Source: JBBQZL01 sp038207745
GTDB taxonomy: Bacteria > Actinomycetota > Thermoleophilia > Solirubrobacterales > 70-9
NCBI GenBank assembly: GCA_038207745.1
Contig: JBBQZL010000180.1
Coordinates: forward strand, 1-5,564
Direction of reading: 5' to 3'
DNA length: 5,564 bases
Shown: positions 1 through 5,564 of the stretch, one piece after another
How positions within the stretch are numbered: the first letter of the stretch is position 1
Layout of the letters: the number at the start of each line of letters is the position of its first letter
Translations under genes and position numbers: made by a program
Notes under the pieces: generated by a model
Databases searched by the model: none
The model's input: the letters and a program-made list of their open reading frames with translations, nothing else
Told to the model about the DNA's origin: nothing

Positions 1-1
1 C

Positions 2-949
2 GAGGAGGGTGGCTACGCGCCATCCGAGTTTCGTGACCTCGAGGTGCCTCTGCCACCGACGATCGATGAGGACATGAGTGGCAAGCCGTCGGTCCACTTG
101 TTGATGAAGCTCGGTCAGACCGCATATATCGGTGCGCTCAAGACCGAGCAGGCCAAGCAGGACTACGTCGACTTCTACGCCCACCTTCATCGGGTCGTCG
201 ACGCGCAGGTCGGCCGCGTGATCGGTGCGCTCGGAAGCCCCGACGACACCTCCTCATTGCGTTCACGAACAGTGATCGCCCGTTTCTCCGACCACGGTGA
301 GATGGGGCTTTCCCATGGCGGATTGCGTCAGAAGATGTTCAACGCATATGAGGAGACGATCCGCGTACCGCTGATCATCTCAAACCCGGTTCTCTTTCCG
401 GAGGGATCGCAGACACCCGCGCTCGCGTCGCTGGTCGACCTCGTTCCGACCGTCCTCGGCCTGACCGGAATTCCGGCCGGTGAGAACGACGTTCTCGACG
501 GGCAGGATCTGACCTCGATCCTCGCCCGCCACTCGAGCCCGGACCCGGCCGCAGTCGAGGCGACCGGTGTCTCGCTGGATGCGGTGACCAGGCACGAACA
601 GCCGATGGCGGCTACCAGGGACCACATCCTCTTCACCTACGACGATCACCAGGCGGCGACCGACATGCAGGAGGCACCCGGACAGCCGAACCGGATCCGC
701 TGTGTGCGGGACCAGCGCTGGAAGTACGCGCTCTACCTCGACCCGGAGGGCCAGGTCGCGCCGGAGTATGAGTTCTACGACCTCGAAACCGATCCCGACG
801 AGGCGGAGAACCTGCTGGGCAAGGCAACCGGCAGTTCCGACGACCCCGAGATCATGAAGCAGAAGGCCCGCATGCACACGCTGCTCGAAAAGGCATGCCT
901 GGAGTCCGGGACGACCGCGCCTGCGCTGCCGGAGATGCACGTCTCATAG
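2..949 (+). CDS. Sulfatase-family hydrolase, C-terminal part (5' end outside window)
   Basis: The frame is open from base 2 to the TAG at 947-949, giving 315 residues. There is no convincing start, so the gene begins upstream. It belongs to the alkaline phosphatase/sulfatase superfamily, metal-dependent enzymes that hydrolyse sulfate or phosphate esters. The best evidence is FSDHGEMG followed by SHGG, a lysine and YEETIRVPLII (bases about 284-394). In sulfatases the Asp-His pair of SDHG binds the active-site metal and the downstream Lys contacts the substrate ester. The segment LVDLVPTVLGLTGIP and the C-terminal EFYDLETDPDEAENL are also typical of sulfatases. The C-S/C-x-P-S-R formylglycine site lies in the missing N-terminal half, so true sulfatase cannot be told from phosphonate/phosphodiester hydrolase, and the substrate is unknown. 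Its last 55 bp overlap the start of the next gene, which suggests cotranscription. Superfamily assignment is firm; exact activity is open. Confidence 0.9.
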   Translation, partial: EEGGYAPSEFRDLEVPLPPTIDEDMSGKPSVHLLMKLGQTAYIGALKTEQAKQDYVDFYAHLHRVVDAQVGRVIGALGSPDDTSSLRSRTVIARFSDHGEMGLSHGGLRQKMFNAYEETIRVPLIISNPVLFPEGSQTPALASLVDLVPTVLGLTGIPAGENDVLDGQDLTSILARHSSPDPAAVEATGVSLDAVTRHEQPMAATRDHILFTYDDHQAATDMQEAPGQPNRIRCVRDQRWKYALYLDPEGQVAPEYEFYDLETDPDEAENLLGKATGSSDDPEIMKQKARMHTLLEKACLESGTTAPALPEMHVS

Positions 950-2025
950 AGGGCCCCGATCATCCGCTGACGCTGCGGGGCCGGCTGCTTCGCACAGGTG
1001 CCTGGATAGGCGGCGTCGCGCTCGCCATTCTGATTTTCAACCTGCTCGGGGTCCCGGTCTCCGAGTGGCTCCGTACTCTGTTCAGGAAGGTTGCGGAGGT
1101 TCCACCCTGGGCAGTGGTCGTAGGGGTGATCCTCCAATCACTTCAGACCAGCCTCGCGGCGCTTGCCTGGCTCGGAATTCTGCGGGTGGCCTTTCCCGCG
1201 GTAAGGGTCTCCTTTCGCCTCGTCCTCGCCTCATACGCGGTCGCGGTCGCGCTGAACAGTTTCCTTCCGGCGAACATCGGGACCTTCGTGATGCTGGTCA
1301 TGTTCACGACCGTGATAGCCGGGGCGACCTTCACAGCCCTTCTCTCCGGACTGGTGGTCCAGAACATCCCCTTCTCGATCTTCAACGTCGCCCTCTACCT
1401 CTACCTCTTCCTCTCGGTCAGCGGCTCGTTCTCGATCAAGCTGAGCTTTCTGGCGGAGCACCCGGTTCTGGTTATCGGGATCATCGCCGGCCTGGTCTTC
1501 GGCGTGATCGCACTGACCCGACTGTTCCGGAGGCGTTGGAAGAAACTGCGGGAACAGCTGATCATCGGTGGAGCGATCCTCCGACAGCCGCAGGCCTTTC
1601 TGCTCCGCGTCGCGCTTCCCGAGCTCGGGAGCTACATCGCCAGACTCGCGATCATCGGCGTCTTTCTGGCGGCCTACGGAATTCCGGTCACCTTCCACAC
1701 GGTCGCAACGGTGACCGCCTCGAACTCGATCTCGAATGCCGTTTCGGTGACCCCCGGCGGCGTTGGGGTGACCCAGGCGATGAACACCGCAGCCCTCTCC
1801 AAGGACACCGATGCGAGCAGCGCAACCGCCTACTCGATCGCACAGCAACTGATCACCTCCGCCTGGAACGTGCTCTTCGCCGTGCTGCTGGTGTCCTGGG
1901 TCTTCGGCTGGACGGGCGGGCGAAAACTGGTCGAGACCTCGTACGAGGACGCCAAGGTCAGGGGCCGCGAGATGAAGGAGGAACACGAAGCGAGGCGAGC
2001 CGCAAAACGGGCGGCGGAGGCCTGA
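895..2025 (+). CDS. Flippase-like / lysylphosphatidylglycerol synthase TM-domain (UPF0104) membrane protein
   Basis: A 376-residue polytopic membrane protein. Hydrophobic spans are visible at about residues 36-54, 72-97, 108-145, 150-178, 189-209, 246-262 and 318-339. The segment SNAVSVTPGGVGVTQA (281-296) carries the PGG-G-T-A signature of the family that includes the membrane half of MprF, YbhN and AglD. These proteins are thought to move or modify lipids or lipid-linked sugars across the membrane. The catalytic aminoacyl-transferase domain of MprF is absent, so lysyl-PG synthesis is unlikely. The C-terminus (about 343-376) is charged, rich in Lys, Arg, Glu and Ala, and probably cytoplasmic. 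ATG 895 was chosen because no ATG, GTG or TTG occurs in frame until after the first membrane span. It overlaps the sulfatase by 55 bp and has only a poor, too-close ribosome site (AAGG one base before ATG), so translational coupling or a rare CTG start (967, 973, 985) is possible. Family is confident; the transported substrate is unknown. Confidence 0.85.
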   Translation: MPGVRDDRACAAGDARLIEGPDHPLTLRGRLLRTGAWIGGVALAILIFNLLGVPVSEWLRTLFRKVAEVPPWAVVVGVILQSLQTSLAALAWLGILRVAFPAVRVSFRLVLASYAVAVALNSFLPANIGTFVMLVMFTTVIAGATFTALLSGLVVQNIPFSIFNVALYLYLFLSVSGSFSIKLSFLAEHPVLVIGIIAGLVFGVIALTRLFRRRWKKLREQLIIGGAILRQPQAFLLRVALPELGSYIARLAIIGVFLAAYGIPVTFHTVATVTASNSISNAVSVTPGGVGVTQAMNTAALSKDTDASSATAYSIAQQLITSAWNVLFAVLLVSWVFGWTGGRKLVETSYEDAKVRGREMKEEHEARRAAKRAAEA

Positions 2026-2039
2026 CCGGAGATCAGGCC
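2019..2039 (+). terminator. GC-rich hairpin on the stop codon of the flippase-like gene, possible terminator
   Basis: GGCCTGA (2019-2025, containing the TGA stop) pairs perfectly with TCAGGCC (2033-2039) across a 7-base loop. There is no T-tract after it, so it is not a canonical intrinsic terminator. It may weaken read-through, protect the mRNA 3' end, or be chance in GC-rich DNA. Its place between the end of one transcription unit and the promoter at 2063-2091 fits a boundary role. Confidence 0.35.
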
Positions 2040-2061
2040 CGGCTTCCCGGCTGTGGAGGGA

Positions 2062-2076
2062 TTTGCCCCGGGCAAA
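2062..2076. promoter_or_regulatory. 15-bp perfect palindrome over the -35 element, candidate operator
   Basis: TTTGCCC (2062-2068), one central C, then GGGCAAA (2070-2076) form a perfect inverted repeat of 7-bp arms. A one-base centre cannot form a stable RNA hairpin, so a binding site for a dimeric DNA-binding protein is more likely than a terminator. The left arm contains the TTGCCC -35 hexamer, so a bound protein would be expected to block RNA polymerase. The regulator is not in the window. Confidence 0.4.
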
Positions 2077-2091
2077 AGGCGGGGGTATGGT
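2063..2091 (+). promoter_or_regulatory. Promoter for the SHOCT-domain gene, leaderless type
   Basis: TTGCCC at 2063-2068 matches four of six bases of the TTGACA -35 consensus. TATGGT at 2086-2091 matches four of six of TATAAT, including the key TA...T. The spacer is exactly 17 bp. Six bases separate the -10 from ATG 2098, so transcription should start at or next to the A of the start codon. That geometry is typical of leaderless mRNAs, which are common in Actinobacteria. It also explains why no Shine-Dalgarno sequence is well placed before this ATG. Inferred from sequence only. Confidence 0.6.
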
Positions 2092-2097
2092 GGCGCC

Positions 2098-2577
2098 ATG
2101 GGACTCTTTGAAAGCAAACGCAAGAAGGCCGCGGACCTGATGACCAACGGCGAAAAGGGGGCCGGGACGGTGGTCCAGGTACGCGACACCGGGACCACGA
2201 TCAACGACAACCCGCGGGTCAAGCTGACCTTCCGGATCGAGCCGCTCAACGGAGGTGCGGCCTTTGACGCCGAAAAGACCGCAACGGTGTCGAGGGTCGA
2301 GATTCCGCGACAGGGGGACCGCTACCCGGTCTGGTACGACACACAGGACACCTCCCGCTGGGCCTACGCGACGGTGGCCGACGACAACGGAAGGGCAACG
2401 ATGCGCGAGCTGTTCGGTGAGGTGGCCGAGACCTTTGTCGGAATGGGCGCCCCCGGTGCCCCGCCTCCGCAGGGACAGGACACCGTCGAGCAGCTCAAGC
2501 AGCTGGCCGACCTTCACTCGCAGGGATTCCTCACCGACGATGAGTTTGCGACGCAGAAGGCCAGATTGCTGGGTTAG
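2098..2577 (+). CDS. Small SHOCT-domain protein of unknown function
   Basis: A soluble protein of 159 residues with no signal peptide or membrane span. It starts MGLFESKRKKAADLM, with a basic stretch (K7-K10). A predicted beta-rich domain follows (about 20-95): GAGTVVQVRDTGTTIND, VKLTFRIEPL, and then VSRVEIPRQGD and YPVWYDTQD. The pattern resembles small OB/barrel-like domains in actinobacterial hypothetical proteins. A Gly/Pro/Gln-rich linker (about 116-128) leads to a C-terminal SHOCT domain (about 129-159: VEQLKQLADLHSQGFLTDDE, then F and a K-RLL end). SHOCT is a short helical domain found at protein ends and thought to aid oligomerisation. The frame stays open upstream to an ATG at 2053, but that start would include the promoter; ATG 2098 fits the -10 spacing and gives a normal N-terminus. 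Domain call is firm; molecular role is unknown. Confidence 0.85.
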   Translation: MGLFESKRKKAADLMTNGEKGAGTVVQVRDTGTTINDNPRVKLTFRIEPLNGGAAFDAEKTATVSRVEIPRQGDRYPVWYDTQDTSRWAYATVADDNGRATMRELFGEVAETFVGMGAPGAPPPQGQDTVEQLKQLADLHSQGFLTDDEFATQKARLLG

Positions 2578-2580
2578 AAG

Positions 2581-2598
2581 CGACCGCGGTTCAGGTCG
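2581..2598. terminator. Weak hairpin between convergent genes, possible bidirectional terminator
   Basis: CGACC (2581-2585) can pair with GGTCG (2594-2598) around an 8-base loop, and ACCGCGGT (2583-2590) is itself a perfect 8-bp palindrome. The structure lies in the 13-bp gap between the convergent stop codons (2577 and 2591) and runs into the end of the M20 gene. The stem is short and there is no T-tract in either direction, so support is slight. Confidence 0.2.
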
Positions 2599-3919
2599 TC
2601 GAAATCGCGTTCAGCGCGAAGAGATGAAACTCGGCCATCTCAACGAGATCGGCAACCTTGAGACGCTCGTCGGCTCCATGCATGGAGTCGAGATAAATGT
2701 CGAGATCTGTGGCGAATACCGGCGCGAAGCCATATGCGACAGTCCCGTGCGCCTCGCGCATCCAGTGCGAGTCTGTAAATCCCGGCGTCACCATCGGGAA
2801 CAGCACTGCTCCCGGAAGTCTGCCCTCCACGTACTCCTGGCAGACGCGATAGAGCGGCGTATCGATCGGAGACTCGAACCCGCCCTCCAGGGGTTCGAGA
2901 AGCTCGAGTTCGTATTCGATGTCGTCACCCAGCGCGAGCCCTATGTGCTCGCGGATATCAGCCTCGGACTGGCCCGGGAGCGCGCGACAGTCGCAGATCA
3001 CATCCGCGAAGGGGGGCATCACGTTGCTCGGCTCAAAAGTCCGGAGTCCGGTGGGAGTGACGCTCATCCGGGTCATCGCCGGGAGCAGGCTTGCAAGCTC
3101 CGGATGCAGCGCGCCTGCCCATGCGAGGACATCGGAGTCACTGCCGGGTGGCGCGCCCAGAGCGCTGAGAGAGCGCCTGACGGAGTCTGAGATCTGAACC
3201 GGAGTCTCGAAGGCGAAGAGCCGATCGACCGCGGTCGCGACCGATCGGATCGTGTTGTTATCCCGATCCGGCACGGACGCGTGGCCGGCCCTGCCAAGTA
3301 TGCGGAGCCTCAGCGAAGTGACCTTCTTCTCACCGACCGAGATGGTCACAACCTGGCGGCCGTCGGCCAGATTGAGCAGCAGTCCACCGCCCTCGTTGAG
3401 GGCGAAATCACAACGAAGGTCCGGCCGCTCGCGTGCCAGCCATGACATGCCGACGTCAGAGACGTTTCGCTCTTCGTCTGATTCGGCGACCAGGACGATG
3501 TCGCCGTTGGGTCGCGCCCCGCTTCGAGCGAACACCGCCATCGCGACCGCACGCGCGGCAAGCTCGTTCTTCATGTCCACCGCCCCACGACCGATGAGGT
3601 GATCATCGGCGAGGACCGCATCAAAGGGAGGTACGGTCCAGTTTGCGATCGGTGCGGGAACGACATCGGTGTGGCCCATCAGCATGATCGATGGGCCCCG
3701 GCCTGATCCCGCTATCCGTGCGATCAGGTTCAGGCGTTGCGGGTCCGGCCCGGCCAGCTCACACTCGACCCCTGCACGTCGCAGATATCCGGCGACGAGC
3801 TCGGCGGCCGGCGTCTCGTTTCCCGGCGGGTTCGAGGTGTCGATCCGGATCAGGGCGCTTGCGAGCGTGACAACCTCTGCCTCCAAGTCCGGTCGACCGG
3901 CCGGGTCGCTGCCACTCAT
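2591..3919 (-). CDS. M20-family zinc peptidase/deacylase (ArgE/DapE/CPG2-like)
   Basis: A cytoplasmic di-zinc hydrolase of 442 residues, a normal length for the family. M20 enzymes cleave C-terminal residues, dipeptides or N-acyl-amino acids. By analogy with carboxypeptidase G2, visible residues are metal ligand H83 and D85 in GHTDVVP, bridging D115 in GRGAVDMKN, general base E149 and ligand E150 in AESDEE, E176 in LNEGGG, and H414 in DSMHGADER near the end. The lid/dimerisation domain (about 190-310) has the conserved H213 in RAGHASVPD. All key positions are intact, so the enzyme should be active. Its ATG overlaps the upstream TGA by 4 bp (ATGA, 3916-3919), with no strong ribosome site, which suggests translational coupling to the P1 peptidase gene. 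With a peptide transporter ATPase in the same operon, peptide or acyl-amino-acid breakdown is likelier than a dedicated ArgE or DapE step. The substrate cannot be read from sequence. Confidence 0.93.
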   Translation of the reverse strand: MSGSDPAGRPDLEAEVVTLASALIRIDTSNPPGNETPAAELVAGYLRRAGVECELAGPDPQRLNLIARIAGSGRGPSIMLMGHTDVVPAPIANWTVPPFDAVLADDHLIGRGAVDMKNELAARAVAMAVFARSGARPNGDIVLVAESDEERNVSDVGMSWLARERPDLRCDFALNEGGGLLLNLADGRQVVTISVGEKKVTSLRLRILGRAGHASVPDRDNNTIRSVATAVDRLFAFETPVQISDSVRRSLSALGAPPGSDSDVLAWAGALHPELASLLPAMTRMSVTPTGLRTFEPSNVMPPFADVICDCRALPGQSEADIREHIGLALGDDIEYELELLEPLEGGFESPIDTPLYRVCQEYVEGRLPGAVLFPMVTPGFTDSHWMREAHGTVAYGFAPVFATDLDIYLDSMHGADERLKVADLVEMAEFHLFALNAISTT

Positions 3920-4902
3920 AGGCCGGGAATCTCGGCCTGGCCGGCGCGGGCGCGAGCCAGGGCTCTGACCGTCTCGACCGGAAAGGCGTCCTGCACGGTT
4001 CCATCGAGGCGCTCAGCCGGCCGGGCCGCGACCAGGCAGTTGTAGACCGCCTCGTGTCCCGCCTCGTAGGCAGCGGCCAGAAACGGGTTGAGCTGCTGAT
4101 AGGACATGTCCCCGGCCGGCGAAGTCGTGAAGGCGATGCCGATTTCACCAGAGCCCTCCGCCCCATACGACCCGGCGCGAACGAGGCCCAACAGGGAACG
4201 AAGCGCGAGGCGACCGAGCTGCTGGCTGGAGACCGGCACGTCGGTTGCACAGACCGCGATACAGGAGCCGTGGGATGCGACCTTCCGGGAAGCCGGAGGA
4301 AGCTTGGAGCCGAGGATGTCCAGATACTCACGATCACCGAAGTTGCAGAGCAGCAGCACCCCGACGTGAAACTCACCGACTGCTCGCGAAGCAGTCCCGA
4401 TCCCCCCGGGAAAGTCGAAGCAGGACATCCCTGTTCCGGCCCCGACGCTGCCCTCGGCGACCTCACTTCCGAGAGCCGCGAGCGCCCTCTCGACGTCGCC
4501 GGACGTGATCGTCCGCGAGTCAGCCATATCGCCGTCGTCACACTCGCCGACCACCGGAAGCACGACGTTCTCCGGGCCGCGCCCGGAGGCGAGTATCGCC
4601 GCCTGCAGGACGGTCCCGATCGCGTGCGAACCACAGAGGTGGATCGGCGTCTCCATCACCCCCCGCTCGTTGATCTCCATCTTCGCCGTCAGCTCTCCGA
4701 CCCCGTTGATGGTCGCCACCGCCGCCGGCGTTGGCAGGGCTGGTGGCGCAACGATCGTGACGCCCGTTCGCTGACCGCTCTCGGCCTGGGCGTGGCCGAC
4801 GAGCACTCCGGGGACATCGGTGATCGCGTTCCGCGAACCGGGTGTCAGCCGGCCGACGGCTCCTCCGATCTGGCGCCAGCGCTCCTCAGCCATCGGATGC
4901 AT
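3916..4902 (-). CDS. P1/DmpA-family (S58) N-terminal-nucleophile aminopeptidase
   Basis: A 328-residue protein of the DmpA/BapA group, aminopeptidases or amidases made as a precursor that cuts itself before a serine, which then becomes the N-terminal nucleophile. Early motifs are NAITDVPGVLVGHA (25-38), and then TGVTIVAP and ATINGVGELT (63-72). The mid region has GSVGAGTGMSCFDFPGGIGT (151-170). The likely self-cleavage site is G212/S213 in ASHGSCIAVCATD. N187 (LLCNFGD) and S251/E253 (GSGEIGIAF) match the other active-site residues known in DmpA/BapA; the 38-residue spacing from nucleophile to that serine is also what I recall for those enzymes. Known members remove N-terminal D-, beta- or L-amino acids from short peptides. 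The start is either ATG 4902 (3 bases after AGGAG) or ATG 4893 (12 bases after it); the open frame further upstream lies inside the ABC gene and looks spurious. The stop overlaps the M20 start by 4 bp. Family is certain; specificity is open. Confidence 0.92.
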   Translation of the reverse strand: MHPMAEERWRQIGGAVGRLTPGSRNAITDVPGVLVGHAQAESGQRTGVTIVAPPALPTPAAVATINGVGELTAKMEINERGVMETPIHLCGSHAIGTVLQAAILASGRGPENVVLPVVGECDDGDMADSRTITSGDVERALAALGSEVAEGSVGAGTGMSCFDFPGGIGTASRAVGEFHVGVLLLCNFGDREYLDILGSKLPPASRKVASHGSCIAVCATDVPVSSQQLGRLALRSLLGLVRAGSYGAEGSGEIGIAFTTSPAGDMSYQQLNPFLAAAYEAGHEAVYNCLVAARPAERLDGTVQDAFPVETVRALARARAGQAEIPGL

Positions 4903-5564
4903 CAGCTCCTGCGGCCGCCTGCGTCGGATCGTGAAGCAGGCACGCCGCGAGGTGCCCGGAACGCCCGACTTCGACCAGCGTTGGATCAACCCGGTCGCAG
5001 GGCTCGAATCGCCGGGGGCAGCGCGGATGGAACCGGCACCCCGGGGGAACCTCGGTCGCATCGGGCAACTCGCCCTTGAGCAGCTCACGCTCTCGTCCAC
5101 CACCTGCGTTCGGAACGGGGATGGCGGTGACCAGTGCCTTCGTATACGGATGGCGGGGGCTCTCGATCACGTCGACCGCCGAGCCCTCTTCGACGATCCT
5201 GCCCAGGTACATCACCGCGATCCGGTCGCAGAGCGACCAGGCGAGGCTGAGGTCATGGGTGATGAAGATCAGGGCCAGGTTGCGGCGCTTCTGAAGCTCA
5301 ACCAGGACCGTGAGGATCTGCGCACGCACCGACGTATCGAGCATTGAAACCGGCTCATCGCAGATCAGCCCCTCGGGTTCGAGAACCAGCGCCGCGGCGA
5401 TCGCGACGCGCTGACGCTGGCCACCCGACATCTGATGAGGGTAGCGATCGAGATAGTGCCCTGGGTCGAGACCGACGTCCTCGAGGGCCCGCCGGACTCG
5501 AACGTCGTGCTCGGACTTTGCGATGTGCTGGACCACAAGGGGCTCGGCGACGATCTCGGAGACC
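4886..5564 (-). CDS. Oligopeptide/dipeptide ABC transporter ATPase (OppD/OppF/DppF-like), N-terminus outside window
   Basis: The frame is open from the window edge (first whole codon at 5563) to TGA at 4888-4886, giving 225 C-terminal residues; Walker A and the Q-loop are missing. Seen in order are the ABC signature MSGGQRQR (bases about 5431-5408), Walker B with catalytic Glu in GLICDEP, D-loop SMLD, and the H-loop histidine in FITHDLSLAW. The conserved RIVEEGSAVDVIESPRHPYT follows. The C-terminal extension with cysteines in GCRFHPRCPRRFEPC and later HLAACLLHD is typical of Opp/Dpp ATPases, some of which are reported to bind an iron-sulfur cluster there. The protein should power import of peptides, or of other substrates handled by this family such as nickel or glycosides. 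Its permeases and binding protein would lie upstream, beyond the right edge. The end overlaps the P1 peptidase start, so the genes form one operon. The GTG at 5536 is internal, not a start. OppD versus OppF cannot be settled from this part. Confidence 0.93.
   Translation of the reverse strand, partial: VSEIVAEPLVVQHIAKSEHDVRVRRALEDVGLDPGHYLDRYPHQMSGGQRQRVAIAAALVLEPEGLICDEPVSMLDTSVRAQILTVLVELQKRRNLALIFITHDLSLAWSLCDRIAVMYLGRIVEEGSAVDVIESPRHPYTKALVTAIPVPNAGGGRERELLKGELPDATEVPPGCRFHPRCPRRFEPCDRVDPTLVEVGRSGHLAACLLHDPTQAAAGADASDG
4906..4910 (-). promoter_or_regulatory. Shine-Dalgarno-like AGGAG before the P1 peptidase gene
   Basis: AGGAG on the minus strand lies within the last codons of the ABC ATPase gene. 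It is 3 bases from ATG 4902 and 12 bases from ATG 4893, one too close and one too far for the usual 5-9 base gap, so it does not settle which ATG is used. Both products differ by only three residues (MHP). Confidence 0.45.

Noticed and set aside
1065..2111. 348-codon open frame on the plus strand in another frame of the flippase gene
   Set aside because: Low-complexity Arg/Gly/Asp-rich translation; the overlapping frame has membrane spans and a family motif.
1231..2517. 428-codon open frame on the minus strand across the flippase and SHOCT genes
   Set aside because: It spans two real genes and their promoter, has no family-like motifs and is rich in Arg, Gly, Asp and His, as expected for a high-GC antisense shadow.
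2255..3190. 311-codon plus-strand frame running from the SHOCT gene into the M20 gene region
   Set aside because: Crosses the convergent gene boundary, is antisense to the M20 active-site coding region and shows no domain.
4054..5079. 341-codon open frame on the plus strand opposite the P1 peptidase and ABC genes
   Set aside because: Arg/Pro/Asp-rich with no recognisable domain, and lies fully antisense to two confident genes.
4903..5103. 67-residue N-terminal extension of the P1 peptidase up to 5103
   Set aside because: Lies wholly in another frame of the ABC ATPase gene, is Arg/Pro/Ser-rich, and family similarity starts only after ATG 4902/4893.
5362..5373. D-loop reads SMLD where SALD is most usual in Opp/Dpp ATPases
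   Set aside because: This variant occurs in other peptide ABC ATPases, and all catalytic motifs visible are intact, so it is not notable.
1..5564. Search for tRNA/rRNA, CRISPR repeats, insertion-sequence ends and phage genes
   Set aside because: No direct repeat arrays, terminal inverted repeats, transposase or RNA-gene signatures were seen by eye; composition looks even throughout.

Overview
This is a GC-rich window (roughly two thirds G+C by eye). It is densely coded, with small gaps and several overlapping stop/start junctions. Codon choice, gene density and a leaderless-type promoter ending almost on an ATG point to a high-GC actinobacterium. A Thermoleophilia/Solirubrobacterales-like lineage is my guess, but nothing in the sequence fixes the taxon.

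Plus-strand half (1 to about 2577). The window opens inside a sulfatase/alkaline-phosphatase-superfamily hydrolase, of which the C-terminal 315 residues are present. Its end overlaps the start of a 376-residue polytopic membrane protein of the lysylphosphatidylglycerol-synthase-TM/flippase-like family. A small GC-rich hairpin sits on the stop codon of the membrane protein. It is followed by a short intergenic region with a well-formed promoter (TTGCCC, 17 bp, TATGGT) placed so that transcription should begin at or next to the ATG of a 159-residue protein with a C-terminal SHOCT domain. A perfect 15-bp palindrome covers the -35 element and looks like an operator.

Minus-strand half (2591 to 5564, read right to left). 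Three tightly coupled genes encode an Opp/Dpp-type peptide ABC transporter ATPase (N-terminus outside the window), a P1/DmpA-family (S58) N-terminal-nucleophile aminopeptidase, and an M20-family zinc peptidase. The stop/start overlaps are about 17 (or 8) bp and 4 bp. The simplest reading is an operon for peptide uptake followed by cytoplasmic hydrolysis of the imported peptides. It converges on the SHOCT gene with only 13 bp between the stop codons.

No RNA genes, mobile elements, CRISPR arrays or clear horizontal-transfer marks were seen, and there is no gene-free stretch above 300 bases. The region looks like ordinary chromosome. The points most worth a second look are the palindrome-embedded leaderless promoter, the transporter plus two-peptidase operon, and the 55-bp sulfatase/flippase overlap.
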